DNA from: Ottelia alismoides
Taxonomy: Eukaryota > Streptophyta > Magnoliopsida > Alismatales > Hydrocharitaceae
Direction of reading: 5' to 3'
NCBI GenBank assembly: GCA_037367405.1
Contig: JAZKJV010000680.1
Span: 434,001-498,000 of the forward strand
DNA: 64,000 nt
The position numbers were made by a program, and so were the translations under genes. This document shows positions 1-10,992 of this stretch, piece after piece. A model generated the notes under the pieces. It was not told the DNA's origin and did not search any database. It saw only the letters and a list, made by a program, of their open reading frames with translations. Position 1 is the stretch's first letter. The number at the start of each line of letters is the position of its first letter.

Positions 1-602
1 ATTCATATTTGCATAAAATAAGAAGCCCAATTCACTTGTAAACATTCACCATCTTTTACCTATTTGTATATATTTTATACTAACTCCAAATCCAATAAAA
101 CGAACTCTATAGTGTATATATGACTAACAATAATAAAGGAAAAATATCAAAAAAAATACTAACTTGTAAAATTGACCAATAAAACCCCAATACAAGTTTG
201 AAACTAGGAGTCTTAAAATGTGCATATCTCTCTCATACAACCTCCGAATTAGGTCTACTCACTTTTACAGTAATATACATTCAAAGACCTTCAAAACGAG
301 ACCAATTTCATTAAAATCGGAGCTCGTATGCAAAACTTGGGTTTTGGGCCCCTTTTGTATATTGTACATATTGACCGTTTTGCCCTGTATTTTATCCTTT
401 TATTTTCTTCATTATTAAAAATCCAAAAAAATAGATTAAGTTGTAAATATTCTTCTTATATTTTTTCTATTTTTATTTTGATTTTTCTCTTATTGAAAAA
501 TGACAAAAAAATTACAAAAGATAAAATGCGGTATTTTATATCTACAAGGTACCACCCAAAAATACGTTTTACACAGATGACTTCTTTTGATTTTCAACCC
601 TT

Positions 603-643
603 CACAAAAGTTTTAGATCTCATCAAGACGAGCAACTTTTGTG
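603..643. repeat. Inverted repeat 1 in element A 5' LTR
   Basis: CACAAAAGTT (603-612) pairs perfectly with AACTTTTGTG (634-643). The same position in the 3' LTR (10138-10177) and in both LTRs of element B carries an equivalent hairpin. Confidence 0.7.
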
Positions 644-721
644 TTGACCACTTTTTAATTTAATCCCTTTTTTTATTTCTTTTTTATTTTTGTTTACATT
701 TAATTTTTGATTTTTCTAGGA

Positions 722-758
722 GTGACATGTGGCCGCTCCTGGAGCCACCGCATGTCAC
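722..758. repeat. Conserved LTR palindrome (element A 5' LTR)
   Basis: An 18-bp stem around a single central base (740). It has 15 Watson-Crick pairs, one G.T pair and two mismatches. The outer arms are GTGACATG and CATGTCAC, the inner arms GCTCC and GGAGC. The equivalent is found at 10257-10293 and in both element B LTRs. Confidence 0.8.
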
Positions 759-1519
759 CCCTTTATTTTATTATTTTCGGATTTATTTTATTATTTTAGG
801 ATTTATTATTATTTTATTATTAATAATTTAGTTATTTTGAGTAGAATACTATTTTATTTTATTATTTTGTTTACTTAATCTCCCTTTTATTTCATCCTCC
901 TTACTTGCCTTCTACTCCAAGCCACACTTACCCCACGTCCTCCACCATTCTCTTCACCTTCTCCACTCATTTTCTAACTCTCTTCCCTTCCTTTTTATTC
1001 ACCATCACCTCCATTATTTGCGATCATCCACCATTTTCGAGAGAAGTGAGGTCGAGCCCCTTTAACCTTCAGGTGACAGCTGTAGGAGACGAGTCGAGCG
1101 ACGACAACCTCAAGGCGAGATACGCGGCATCACCATTGCCGCGTCGCGAGATCCAATTGGACTTGTTCACCTTCGAAGGACTCCTCCATCCTTCTCGAGG
1201 CCATGACGGAAGCCGCACACCGCGGCTCACTTTCGGCGAATCACAGGTAAGCATCTCTCTACTTTTCCTCATCATTTTTTTATCTAACAATCTTGTTTCT
1301 TGTTGATCAACATCACAATCAACACATTACAATTTCACCATCATTTTATTCAAACAATCACCATCACAACCACAAACATCATTGCATTTCCATCACCACA
1401 TTTATTTTCACCAAACAACATCATAAAATCATTAAATTTTTACGATACATTCACAATCACCACCATTGCATATCTTATTTTCTATTTGGAAAAATTACAC
1501 ACAACAAAATATAAAAAAT

Positions 1520-2590
1520 TATAAAAACAAAAAAAGGGCAGGAGCTCCTGTAGCCGTCGCCGCCCTGCTCCGTTGGCCGCCCCCTCAGCCACCAGCCACC
1601 TCGGCGACCTGACCACTCCAGCCCTCAGTCGGCCCTCTGCAATAACGCTAGCCGTCTTCCAGCCCACAGCCACCTACGGCACCGTGGTACGCCACGCCTC
1701 CGCCCGCGCTCCAGGACCTTCCATCCAGCGAGCAGCCCGCACGGCCGCGTGCCACCACCTCCTGGCCGCACGCCACAACGCCACGCTCTGCCAGCTCGAC
1801 CATCCGTGGCTGCCGCCCTCCTGCATCGCCCACGCGGCCCCACGCCGCTGCGACCGTGCACCGCGCGCCGCCCCCCGATCTCCGCTCAGCGGCGGTCGTT
1901 GCGCCAGAAGCCACCCTGCCCCACCTCCTCGCGTCGTCACCCTTCAGCCAGGAGCCACCACCGTCTCCTCATCCCTGCGGCCGCGCATCCGCCTCCAAGG
2001 CCGCGCCGACGCTCGCCACCCAGCCACCCGCGCACGGCAACCACCTCCACCGCTGCGCGTGGAGCTCGCGCCGTGCGTACAACACCGTCTCCAGGAGCTC
2101 CCCTCTCTGGCCGTGCGTCATCACCACCGTACTCCCAAGCGCGTGTGCACGCCGCCCCCTGAGCTTCACCGCGTGCGTGCACGCATCTCCAGACGCGCCT
2201 CCCCCGACCACCGCAAGCGCAGCCTCGCGCGTCAGTCGCGCCACCCCCCGAGCTCCACCCGTCGTCCTCCTCATCATCTCTGCCCACGTTGGCCGTCCTA
2301 GCCACCGACCCCTCGCCTGAAGCACTCCGCCCACCACCGCCCTGCCTGGATACCCCGCTCCAAGGCCGCTTGCCGCCCCGCGCTATAGCCGGGCTCTCGC
2401 GCCGCCCAAGCGCACCGCGCCCCTCTCTCCTGTAGCCGCTGATGCCGCCCGCCATGCCGCCCCATGCCTCCACGCGTGGTTGGGCACCGCCCGCACCTCC
2501 TCCATCAGCCACGCGTCGTGCCCGCAAAGCACCTCGCTGCCGCTACCACGCCTGCCCCTTTGCCTCCTCTTGCCCTAGCTTGCGTAAGAA
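1520..2590. other. GC-rich block inside element A 5' LTR
   Basis: A sharply bounded stretch of about 1.05 kb, very rich in GCC/CCG/CGC triplets, sits inside an otherwise AT-rich LTR. It starts near GGGCAGGAGCTCC and ends just before GAAGGAAAAGGTCC. Several frames on both strands are open for 150-250 codons. The resulting proteins are low-complexity Pro/Ala/Arg-rich and differ in frame and length between the two LTR copies, so I do not call a gene. It may hold the promoter or untranslated leader. Confidence 0.75.
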
Positions 2591-3796
2591 GGAAAAGGTC
2601 CATTTCTTTTTATTATATTTGTGAATATTGCATAGTCCCCCCATCATGTTTTTATAATTTCAAAAATGCCCTTAGGAATACCTTATTGTGCTGCATAGTC
2701 ATTTCTGTATTGCATTGATACTCCTGCATTGTCATGTTAATTTGGACTCTAAAATAGCATCATTTTATTCAATGAAAAAATAACATGTTATAGAGCATTT
2801 AAATCTTTACTTTGTGGCTATTTAGTTGCATTTTTGTGAGCATTAGATTATTTATTAAAATTCAGAGATTGAAAATCAATGATATTTTATCCATTTATAC
2901 TCTGAAATTCGTACAAGATATTTCTTGCGCCAAAAATTGTGAAAAAATGTAGATGATGCATCTAAGTGTGTTTTAAGTACTGTCCAAATTTTGTCCAATT
3001 AGGAGTTGTCATTTGTATGAAATAAATTCTAGGGTGATTTCTGTAATTGATTTTTAATTAAATCCACAAATATTATTTTTTGGAATTTCCAACTCTCTTG
3101 GATTCCTTATTAAAACATCTATTTGAGATAATTCATTCTCTGGATAATTTAACTTCGTGAATTTATTAGGAATTAAATACTCACAGTTGCTATGTTTTCT
3201 GTAAAAAATTTATAAAAAAAATAAACAAGTGTCAGAAAATTCCAAAAATATTAGTTTAGCTTCATCTCATCATTTTTATCTTCCATAAATTTGTCATAAC
3301 TTTTGCATATCATTTGCATGAAACATTGCATAAAAATCCCAAAAAAGTTTGTATTTTTCATGTGTGCATTTTAAATCCAAAAATTCCAAAAAAATACATT
3401 TGCATTTATTGTTGGATTAGGTTTATAGGAAAATATAACTTGGTCAATTTTGTCTAATTTCACATTTAAATTAATTTTGGCTAAGTTGTTACTTTTCTTA
3501 ATATCTTAGTTCATTCGCATCATTGCATTTGGCATTTTTATTGCATAAAAAAAATACTAAAAAAATCTCACTTGGAAAACCGCAATCTAATCACTCTAAC
3601 TTGATCCCAAGTTGTTCCTTTGCCTCCTTGAGTCGACCCTGGGGCTTGCCCAGGCTAAACAAACATAAAACCGCACATTAATTCATTAGATGATTAATAG
3701 ATTTGTGCGGTTATTTTTGATCGATCCGGATTTACCCGATTGCAACGAAATAGTCAATCTGACAACATCAAAAGGGTAGGTCCGAGGCTCGTCAAA

Positions 3797-3814
3797 TGGC
3801 ATCGTTGCCGGGGA
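3797..3814 (+). other. Element A primer-binding site (tRNA-Asp type)
   Basis: TGGCATCGTTGCCGGGGA starts two bases after the LTR end at 3794. It differs from the complement of the plant tRNA-Asp 3' end (TGGCGCCGTTGCCGGGGA) at two adjacent bases. It primes minus-strand cDNA synthesis, and the tRNA type is usual for Athila/Tat gypsy elements. Confidence 0.9.
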
Positions 3815-5287
3815 GGCAAACGGCTTAGGATCGCTTTAGAAAATTAGATTTAGGTTTTCCAATCACTCGGGTAGTCTGATCCCCGAACCACCTTGTAATT
3901 ATTCCAATTTTTCTCAATTATTTTTTTATTTTTTATTTTTTATTTTTTATTTTTTATTCTCTCTTTCTGAAATTTTTATATCTTTTTGTGTGAGGGCCCG
4001 GTGGACTTGGAGCAGCTTTCTTGAAGTCGACGCATCTCGAAGTGCATCGGAGGCCGACGATTCGTGGAACAAGTTGGCTATTGAGACGTCAAAAAGATTT
4101 TCTTTTTTTGTTAACTTGTAAAAAAAGTGTCTGCATTTACAGCAGTTCCCGTTTGGGTTCTTGCATGTGTAAACATAATAAAACGTGTCCCCGTGTGCTG
4201 TGTGGTTGCTTTACGTAAAATAGGACCTGCACTTGCGGCTCTTAGAGCAATTTTAGGAACTATTTGTGCTCGTAAAATTCTATACCACACTTCGCACTTA
4301 AAAGACGCACTTAGACCGCAGACTTAGCCAAATTCAATTCGTTCTTCGCTCGCTAATAGAACTGCCTGTCTAGGAGCGGCTTTTCATCGCTTGCATTTCA
4401 TTTAGTGTAAAAATTTCAATTCAATCTTGCATCCCGCATTGTAGAGAGCTGGAGGCACTGTAAGTCTTCTTACTCAAGCATTCATCATCGTTTTCTCGAT
4501 TGCATAGGCTTTTTCCGATTCTCTCTCTCTCTCTCGGTTTTCTAACCTAGGATAAAGGAATTGGGACTGGACGGTAGATGTGATTGCTTGTGTGGATTAA
4601 TCTCAGTGATAACTAATCTCTAAAATCAGGACTGCTAGTTGAATTCTACCAAAACAATTGACTAAAATTAACCCTTGTTTGCGGGAGAGTAACCCCGACC
4701 TTGTTTTCAGGCTGAGTGAGGGTACTTGAGTATGTGTGAACACCTTAAGGCAGAGCCCAAATCCACGCCATCTATATCACGTTCCGACTGATCCGAGCAA
4801 ATATCATAAGTTGAATTATTCATGTTCACTAACTAGTACCAAGTAGCCTCCGCATGTCTCAGGTAGATAGGGGCGAAATTGCGGTACTTCGCGACAAGTT
4901 GCCAGTAACCCCCCGGGGTGAAGTTCTAGCCATGTCATCCTCCGCCTGCTTGCAGGTAGATAGGGGCAGGTCTTTGAATCCATCAACTTGGGATAGGAGC
5001 GAAGAAAGGAAGGACCGTTGGTATCTAAGGCGACAGGTTAAACAGGGGAGACGCATCCAGCTTTGAGCCTACTTCCCTATAGGCCGCGTAACCTTTGCTA
5101 CTTGTATAAACAATCACACTTAAAATCAATCAGATTAATCGGACTCGGTTTCGAATCCTTCACTGTGTTGAGTGTGAACTCGGGGTTTGCTCTTGCGTTT
5201 GTCTTTGAGTCTGTCTGTGTGTGTTATCCTGTGTAATTGCACATTTTCTACCTCCATCTGCTTACAATCATCCTTTCCTCTTCAAAG
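3815..5287 (+). other. Element A 5' untranslated leader
   Basis: Noncoding leader of about 1.5 kb between the primer-binding site and the main ORF. It has an AT-rich simple repeat of TTTTTATT units at about 3918-3960. A leader motif, GGGAGAGTAACCCC, lies at 4683-4696 and has counterparts in elements B, C and D. Two imperfect copies of a GGTAGATAGGGGC-containing unit lie at about 4861-4965. Short open frames here have no recognisable product. Confidence 0.75.
4683..4696 (+). promoter_or_regulatory. Conserved leader hairpin (element A)
   Basis: GGGAGAGTAACCCC can form a GGG/CCC stem around an AGAGTAA loop. The motif is GGGGAGAGTCGCCCC in C and D and GGGAGAGCAACCCC in B. It is followed in each by a GAG-rich stretch and then by a block containing GGC..AGAG. 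Its position in the leader would suit a packaging or dimerisation signal, which is inference only. Confidence 0.5.
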
Positions 5288-7746
5288 ATGTCGGGATATT
5301 GGTCCCCATACCCTGTGACCTCTGGTCAATCCTCCTCGACCACATACCGTTCATCTTCGCCTTCTCATTCTTCCATGTATCCTCCGCCACCCACGGGAGA
5401 CCCTTACCCGTGGTCGACTCCACCTCAACCCGATTATGAAGTCAAAACTTCGACTGACTTCTCTACTTCTTTGCATTTCTCACCTACTCCATATTCCAAC
5501 ACTCCGAATCCACTTTCATCTGGGGTTGTTTGTCCTTATTCTCGAGAGCTTGCAGGAATCAAAGAATCGAATGAAGAGCAAGCCACTGCTGAGACAGATG
5601 ATTGGCAAAACTATATGCCCCCACATACTTCATTCTCACCTCAAGTAGGGACTATACAACAATTTACATATACGCATCCCAACTTGACCTTAGGTCATAA
5701 CATGGTCGATCGAACAACCCGAATAGAGAGTCCTGCATATCCTGATTTCCCAGACTTGATTGACTTTACTGATCAAGCCTCCATTAACCAGCCTTCATTC
5801 GAAGAGCCTATACATTCACAAGATTGGACTCATGACCTAGACTTATCAATCCCCGTTTCATTGACTCCATCATACGAGGCTCCGACCAATATTTACCATT
5901 TGGATAGTCCATACTCGACCCAGCATTACATGCCATAGTCTAGGTATGTTGAGTATGAGACCCCAATATCTCAGCAGTATCCTCCAATTGAGCAGAACTC
6001 TCCCATGATTTGTCATGAGAATTTTTTGGAGGATGACATTTCTCGACTTATCGCGAAAAATGAAACATTAGGTAACAAGTTGAGAGACGTCATGGAAATA
6101 TTGCACTCAATTTCTGCCAGCTTGGGAATGAAAGTGGAAAAGGATGTAAGTAGATCTGATGTTGAAAATCAAGCAAGCATTAGGGAACCCACATCTTCTG
6201 TACAGCTGGAGTCCATTCTATCTCCCTCTTCTACTAACCCCTTACCCTCCAATCCAGAGTCTGATCATGCATCCACCAAAAATACCAAAAAAATTGAAAA
6301 ACCAAAAACCCACATAAAAATTGAAAATGAAAATGATTTAAAAAAGTTGGATCCTACCCTAAGGGAAGCACTCGATGAAGAATTGATTTTCAAACTTCCC
6401 TTTATAAAGGCCATAGATCAATTCCTCGACCTCAAGAGATTTGTAAAGAGTAAAATGATACCCAAGAGGTCAGGAAAGAAGAGGACAAGGACTGAAAGAC
6501 ACATAGTGTCTATGGTCACTTCCTTGGTGTTGGGAAGAAAGACCAAGAGCCGCAGAGTGAAGCGGTTGCCCCGAGTTGAATGTGAAATCAAAGACACCAT
6601 CTTTACCCATGCAAGAATCGATGATGACTCACCGATAAATATCCTTCCGACCTCTCTGTTTGACAAGCTCAAACTCAGACCACTTAGGAAGTCAAGAGAG
6701 ATTGTTCAGTTGGCTGATCGATCCATCAAACGGTCGAGAGGAAATATTTCAGTCATCATTACTTTCCAAGGTGCTCTACTCCTGGTGGAATTCACGATCA
6801 TTGACATCGAGCACCGAGGAGAGTTTTCCCATTCTCCGATTATTCTCGGGAAGACTATAGATTGCAAGGCTCGGGAAACCGATTTTACAGCATTGGGAGC
6901 ACTTCGACCTCATCCATTCTTTGATAAACTTTACTCTAAGGTGACCCGCACATCCGCTGACAATCGTGACCATCGAGAGGAAGATGAGTCCCACCTCTCT
7001 ACTACACCTGAGAGACCGATTGTCCGGACGATCGTTGGATCAGAGACTCCCCACACCTCCTCAACTGCTTGCACCACCACCGTGACAGCTTCTAAGGAGG
7101 ACTCACGATCAGAAGCTATCATTGAGTTGGACACAACCTTTGTGGATTGCCTTGATCATTTCGGTGATCTGACACAAGAGCCTAATAATGCCAAGCCAAC
7201 TGAGATCACTAGAACTTTCTTGAGACGCGTGCTGACCCTTCAGAAATATTCCAATCTATATGGTGACTCGTCTGATGAGGAGCCCATGGTCAGCACCGCA
7301 CAACATCCTGGACCTTCAAAGGAAACAACCACGATTAAATTGACTCCACATAAAAACATGGTTGCTCCCTCTTCTAGTCGGCTATCTAGTGAGAGGAAGT
7401 CCAGAATTGATTCCTCGAGATGTTCGCCCGAACTTCTCAAGACGCGTCGCTCTCATATCCCTCTCAATGATTCAGGTTCTAGAAAACCGACTAAGAAAAT
7501 TTCCTTCAACATTCCGGAGAAGGAAGTTTCAGAGGAATCCTCATCGGTCCGGACAAGGTGATTTATATAAGCGAGCTCAGTTCAGCTGTTCTTAAGCCGT
7601 ATCTAAGCAAGCAGCCGTGTGTCGACCCTCGTTGGACGATCCCTTCACCTCACTACTATTCATCTGAGGATGATTCCGACAGAGATACACTTGTATATTA
7701 CCCACCTCCTCGATCCCGCAAGAAGGTTCGTCACAAACCTTCTTGA
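5288..7746 (+). pseudogene. Element A long ORF with degenerate aspartic-protease-like domain
   Basis: The frame opens at ATG 5288 (MSGYWSPYPV...) and runs to 7561, broken by one TAG at 5936-5938 in the place of a probable CAG. A one-base shift near 7555 then leads into a frame ending at 7746 with an acidic YYSSEDDSD stretch. The original product would be about 820 residues. The N-terminal ~215 residues are Ser/Pro/Tyr-rich with no known domain. A short possible coiled coil follows (about 6020-6120), then a basic linker (RFVKSKMIPKRSGKKR). The protease-like core (about 6590-6920) has the gypsy order LPTSLFDKL, VQLADRSIKRSRG, then SPIILGK. Where the catalytic D-[ST]-G should be it reads DDD (6620-6628). 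Compared with B it lacks about 8 residues after ILGK. There is no CCHC knuckle and no RT. B has a homologous protein. It could be a Gag/protease derivative or an accessory protein. Confidence 0.8.
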
Positions 7747-7841
7747 TCCATGTATATTCTCAATTCTCCTTGTATATATTTTCCCTCCCTCCCCAGTGAT
7801 TCGAATCACTCGCCCCGGCTCCATATCATTTCATTTTATGG

Positions 7842-7878
7842 CTATACTTAGGATGATCAGATCCTAAGTATAGGGGGG
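7842..7878 (+). repeat. PPT-like inverted repeat 1 (element A)
   Basis: CTATACTTAGGAT (7842-7854) and its perfect complement (7861-7873) form a 13-bp stem with a 6-base loop. The 3' arm runs into a six-G tract, giving AAGTATAGGGGGG, nearly identical to the element's polypurine tract. Confidence 0.9.
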
Positions 7879-7950
7879 AAAGTGACCCGAGTCTCTTCAC
7901 CGTTCACTGTATATTCTCTAAATCTCATCGGTTCTCACACTCACTCCTGT

Positions 7951-7988
7951 CCTATACTTAGGCTGACCAGAGCCTAAGTATAGGGGGG
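7951..7988 (+). repeat. PPT-like inverted repeat 2 (element A)
   Basis: CCTATACTTAGGCT (7951-7964) pairs perfectly over 14 bp with 7971-7984 across a GACCAG loop, and is followed by a G tract. Its loop and inner stem differ from repeat 1 while still pairing, so the pairing itself appears preserved. Confidence 0.9.
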
Positions 7989-8059
7989 ACCGATGCCCGC
8001 CGTGTATATACTCCTCCATTTCCCCTATTAACCTCGTCCGCCCCATTTTTGATCTTCTT

Positions 8060-8095
8060 CTACACTTAGGTTGTCAGAGCCTAAGTATAGGGGGG
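8060..8095 (+). repeat. PPT-like inverted repeat 3 (element A)
   Basis: CTACACTTAGG (8060-8070) pairs with CCTAAGTATAG (8080-8090) with one mismatch, followed by GGGGG. Confidence 0.85.
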
Positions 8096-8131
8096 TGGAG
8101 CGACTTCTATACTTTTTGTTATTTTAGCTCT

Positions 8132-8207
8132 CCTACGCTTAGCACGAGTTATGTCTTTTTCCTCGCTTTTCGTGCTCTGAGGATATAGCACACGCTAAGT
8201 ATAGGGG
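8132..8207 (+). repeat. PPT-like inverted repeat 4, long-loop form (element A)
   Basis: CCTACGCTTAGC (8132-8143) pairs imperfectly with GCTAAGTATAGG (8194-8205), leaving a roughly 50-base loop containing GCACGAG and CGTGCTCTGAGG. Elements B and D have a last repeat of the same long-loop form with the same GCACGAG/CTCTGAGGA loop sequences. Confidence 0.75.
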
Positions 8208-9396
8208 GCGTGTATATATTGCATATATACTCTACCCATAGCTCGTACTTTCGCGTATTTTCGTGTACTTTTTGTATTTATTTTGCAATAATTACGGGTG
8301 GGTAAAAATTGAATTTTTTTATAATACTTGTAAAACTTTTGTAAAAATTGAAAAAAAAATTAAAATACTTGTATACTTGTATATTGTATAACACTTATAT
8401 AATATTTATAAACTCTTGCAAATTGTTGTAACATAGGAGGCATACCAAAGTTTTGAAAAAAAACAAAAATATAGGCTTCTTATTTACTCTTGCATATCAT
8501 CCTTGCATTAAAAAAAAGGAGTCTTGCATTTCATTCATCTACATAGCATGTCATATGCACCTCATCTTCATATCTTGCATATGCAAGGTGCAAAGCTAGT
8601 GGGTTCTGAACCAAGTTATGAGTAGATGTTGAGGAAGGACTTGATTTGACCTTAATCCACCTAATTTCAGAGGAACCTTATAGGAACTGGAGTTAAGATT
8701 TCTCAGGTCAATTGACTTAATTCTTTGAGTCCGCAAGTCTATGTTCACATGTCATCTTGATTAGTCTAAGTAGAATATCTCGTGCACACGCATGATTCTT
8801 ATAGACAGTGACCTAACTTGGACAAGCACTATGCACGTAGCTCTTCATTGATGAGGTAGTGAGGAGGTAGAATCCTTTAGTATGTATATTAGCAGGAAGT
8901 CTGCAGCTGGATGACTTGGCTACACTGGTCAGGCATCCCGGGATAGGTAGCTACACTAGCTACCATCCATTCTTTTCTCCACCCCCTCCTCTTGAGCTGG
9001 TCGCACTTGAACTTAGAAGGGAATACCCCGCTCCTCGAGGAAAGAGTTACTGGACCGGGTTATTTGAGTTAGCTTGTTAGAGGAGGCTGGTTCTGAGCCA
9101 TTTCTGATGTGGGGAGTTACATTTCACTTACACAATACAAGTGAGAATCATAGTCATCAGAAATTTGTGTATGAGGATTTGTTCTGACCTAACTATTAAG
9201 GAGTCTTGAATAGAAGACTTGTAGAACTTGAAGTCTGTTAGGTCTTAAGTTCAGGTCCCAATAAGGTTCTGCCACACAGTTAATCTAAAGGTCGAGTCAA
9301 GCTCCATTTTCAACTTTTGTTCATGACTTTGGTATGGAACCCAAAATCATTTCACTCGCATTTCATTTTAGTTGCTCGGGGACGAGCAAGGTTTAA
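8208..9396 (+). other. Element A 3' noncoding block conserved with element D
   Basis: An AT-rich stretch (to about 8590) is followed by about 800 bp that aligns in order with 57730-58860 of element D. Shared stretches include CTTAATCCACCTAAT, ACTTAATTCTTTGAGTCC, GTCATCTTGAT..GA/GTCTAAGTAGAA, CGCTCCTCGAGGAA and GGTGGGGAG-type blocks. No ORF accounts for the conservation. Noncoding conservation between a non-autonomous and an autonomous element suggests shared cis signals for transcription end, export or reverse transcription (inference). Confidence 0.75.
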
Positions 9397-9397
9397 T

Positions 9398-9407
9398 TAT
9401 AGGGGGT
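9398..9407 (+). other. Element A polypurine tract
   Basis: TATAGGGGGT sits immediately before the 3' LTR start at 9408. It primes plus-strand DNA synthesis. The same core occurs at the ends of B and D. Confidence 0.85.
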
Positions 9408-10137
9408 TGATGAATATGTGATTCATCACTCTAAAAGTTGAAAATAGAGCTTTGTTCTCGAGTAAATAGCAGCATATTTCCCCTTATCTTGCATAATTAG
9501 CTTTCATGCATGCAAGCATAATATCTGCATTTTAGCATTCATATTTGCATAAAATAAGAAGCCCAATTCACTTGTAAATATTCACCATATTTTACCTATT
9601 CGTATATATTTTATACTATCTCCAAATCCAATAAAACAAACTCTATAGTGTATATATGACTAACACTAATAAAGGAAAAATATCAAAAAAATACTAACTT
9701 GTAAAATTGACCAATAAAACCCCAATCCAAGTTTGAAACTAGGAGTCTTAAAATGTGCATATCTCTCTCATACAACATCCGAATTAGGTGTACTCACTTT
9801 TAAAGTAATATACATTCAAAGGCCTTCAAAACGAGACCAATTTCATTAAAATCGGAGCTCGTATGCAAAACTTAGGTTTTGGGCCCATTTTGTATATTGT
9901 ACGTATTGACCGTTTGCCCTATATTTTATCCTTTTATTTTCTTAATTATTAAAAATCCAAAAAAATAGATTAAGTTGTAAAAATTCTTCTCATATTTTCT
10001 CTATTTTTATTTTGATTTTCTCTTATTGAAAAATGATAAAAAAAATTACAAAAGATAAAATGCGGTATTTTATATCTATAAAGTACCACCCAAAAATACG
10101 TTTTACACAGATGCCTTCTTTTGATTTTCGACCCTTC

Positions 10138-10177
10138 ATGAAAGTTGTAGACCTTGTCGAGACGAGCAACTTTCGTG
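10138..10177. repeat. Inverted repeat 1 in element A 3' LTR
   Basis: CATGAAAGTTG (10138-10148) pairs with CAACTTTCGTG (10167-10177) over 11 bp with one T.G pair. Equivalent of 603-643. Confidence 0.75.
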
Positions 10178-10256
10178 TTGACCACTTTTTGATTTAATCC
10201 CTTTTGTTATTTCTTTTTTTATTTTTGTTTACATTTAATTTTTGATTTTTCTAGGA

Positions 10257-10293
10257 GCGACATGTGGCCGCTCCTGGAGCCGCCACATGTCAC
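10257..10293. repeat. Conserved LTR palindrome (element A 3' LTR)
   Basis: A near-perfect stem around base 10275, with a C/C mismatch and one further mismatch near the outer end in 18 positions. It is better preserved than the 5' LTR copy at 722-758. Confidence 0.85.
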
Positions 10294-10992
10294 CCCTTTA
10301 TTTTATTATTTTCGGATTTATTTTATTATTTCCGGATTTATTATTATTATTTTAATACTATTTTAATTATTTTTAGTAGCATACTATTTTATTTTATTAT
10401 TTTGTTTACTTAATCTCCCTTTTACTTCTTCCTCCTTACTTGCCTTCTACTCCAAGCCACACTTACCCCACTTCCTCCATCATTCTCTCCACCTTCTCCA
10501 CTCATTTTCTAACTCTCTTCCCTTCCTTTTTATTCACCATCACCTCCATCATTTCCGATCATCCGCCGTTTTCGAAAGAAGTGAGGTCGAGCCCCTTTAA
10601 CCTTCAGGTGACAGCTGTAGGAGACGAGTCGAGCGACGACAACCTCAAGGCGAGATCCGCGGCATCACCATTGCTGCGTCGCGAGATCCAATTGGACTTG
10701 CTCAGCTTTGAAGGACTCCGCCATCCTTCTCGAGGCCATGACGAAAGCCACACACCGCGGCTCACTTTCCGCGAATCACAGGTAAGCATCTCTCTACTTT
10801 TCCTCATCATTTTTTTATCTAACAATCTTGTTTCTTGTTGATCAACATCACAATCAACACATTACAATTTCACCATCATTTTATTCGAACAATCACCATC
10901 ACAACCACAAACATCATTGCATTTCCATCACCACATTTATTTTCACCAAACAACATCATCAAATCATTACATTTTCACCATACATTCACAAT

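Larger units (their letters stand above)
1..3794 (+). repeat. Element A 5' LTR (partial)
   Basis: Direct repeat of 9537-13400, ending ...CGTCA directly before the primer-binding site. In the first 139 bp I compared by hand I counted 6 differences from the 3' LTR (about 4%), so insertion is not very recent. The LTR has an AT-rich first part with two inverted repeats (603-643 and 722-758), a GC-rich block at about 1520-2590, then an AT-rich tail. A splice-donor-like CAGGTAAGC occurs near 1245, but no transcript evidence supports it. Confidence 0.95.

Noticed and set aside
905..1306. A 133-codon frame present in both A LTRs (905-1306 and 10440-10841)
   Set aside because: It is preserved in both LTR copies at the same length, so I considered it. 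But it has no recognisable domain, begins in Ser/Thr/Phe-rich low complexity, and two LTRs of one element share ancestry anyway. Not strong enough for a gene call.
1573..2527. Long open frames of 150-240 codons on both strands in the GC-rich part of the A 5' LTR
   Set aside because: Open in several registers at once because of composition. The products are low-complexity Pro/Ala/Arg and not preserved in frame or length in the 3' LTR copy.
7842..8207. Inverted repeats near the A ORF end considered as bacterial-type terminators or MITE insertions
   Set aside because: The context is a plant retrotransposon. The units have no target duplications, and the same array occurs at the same place in B and D.
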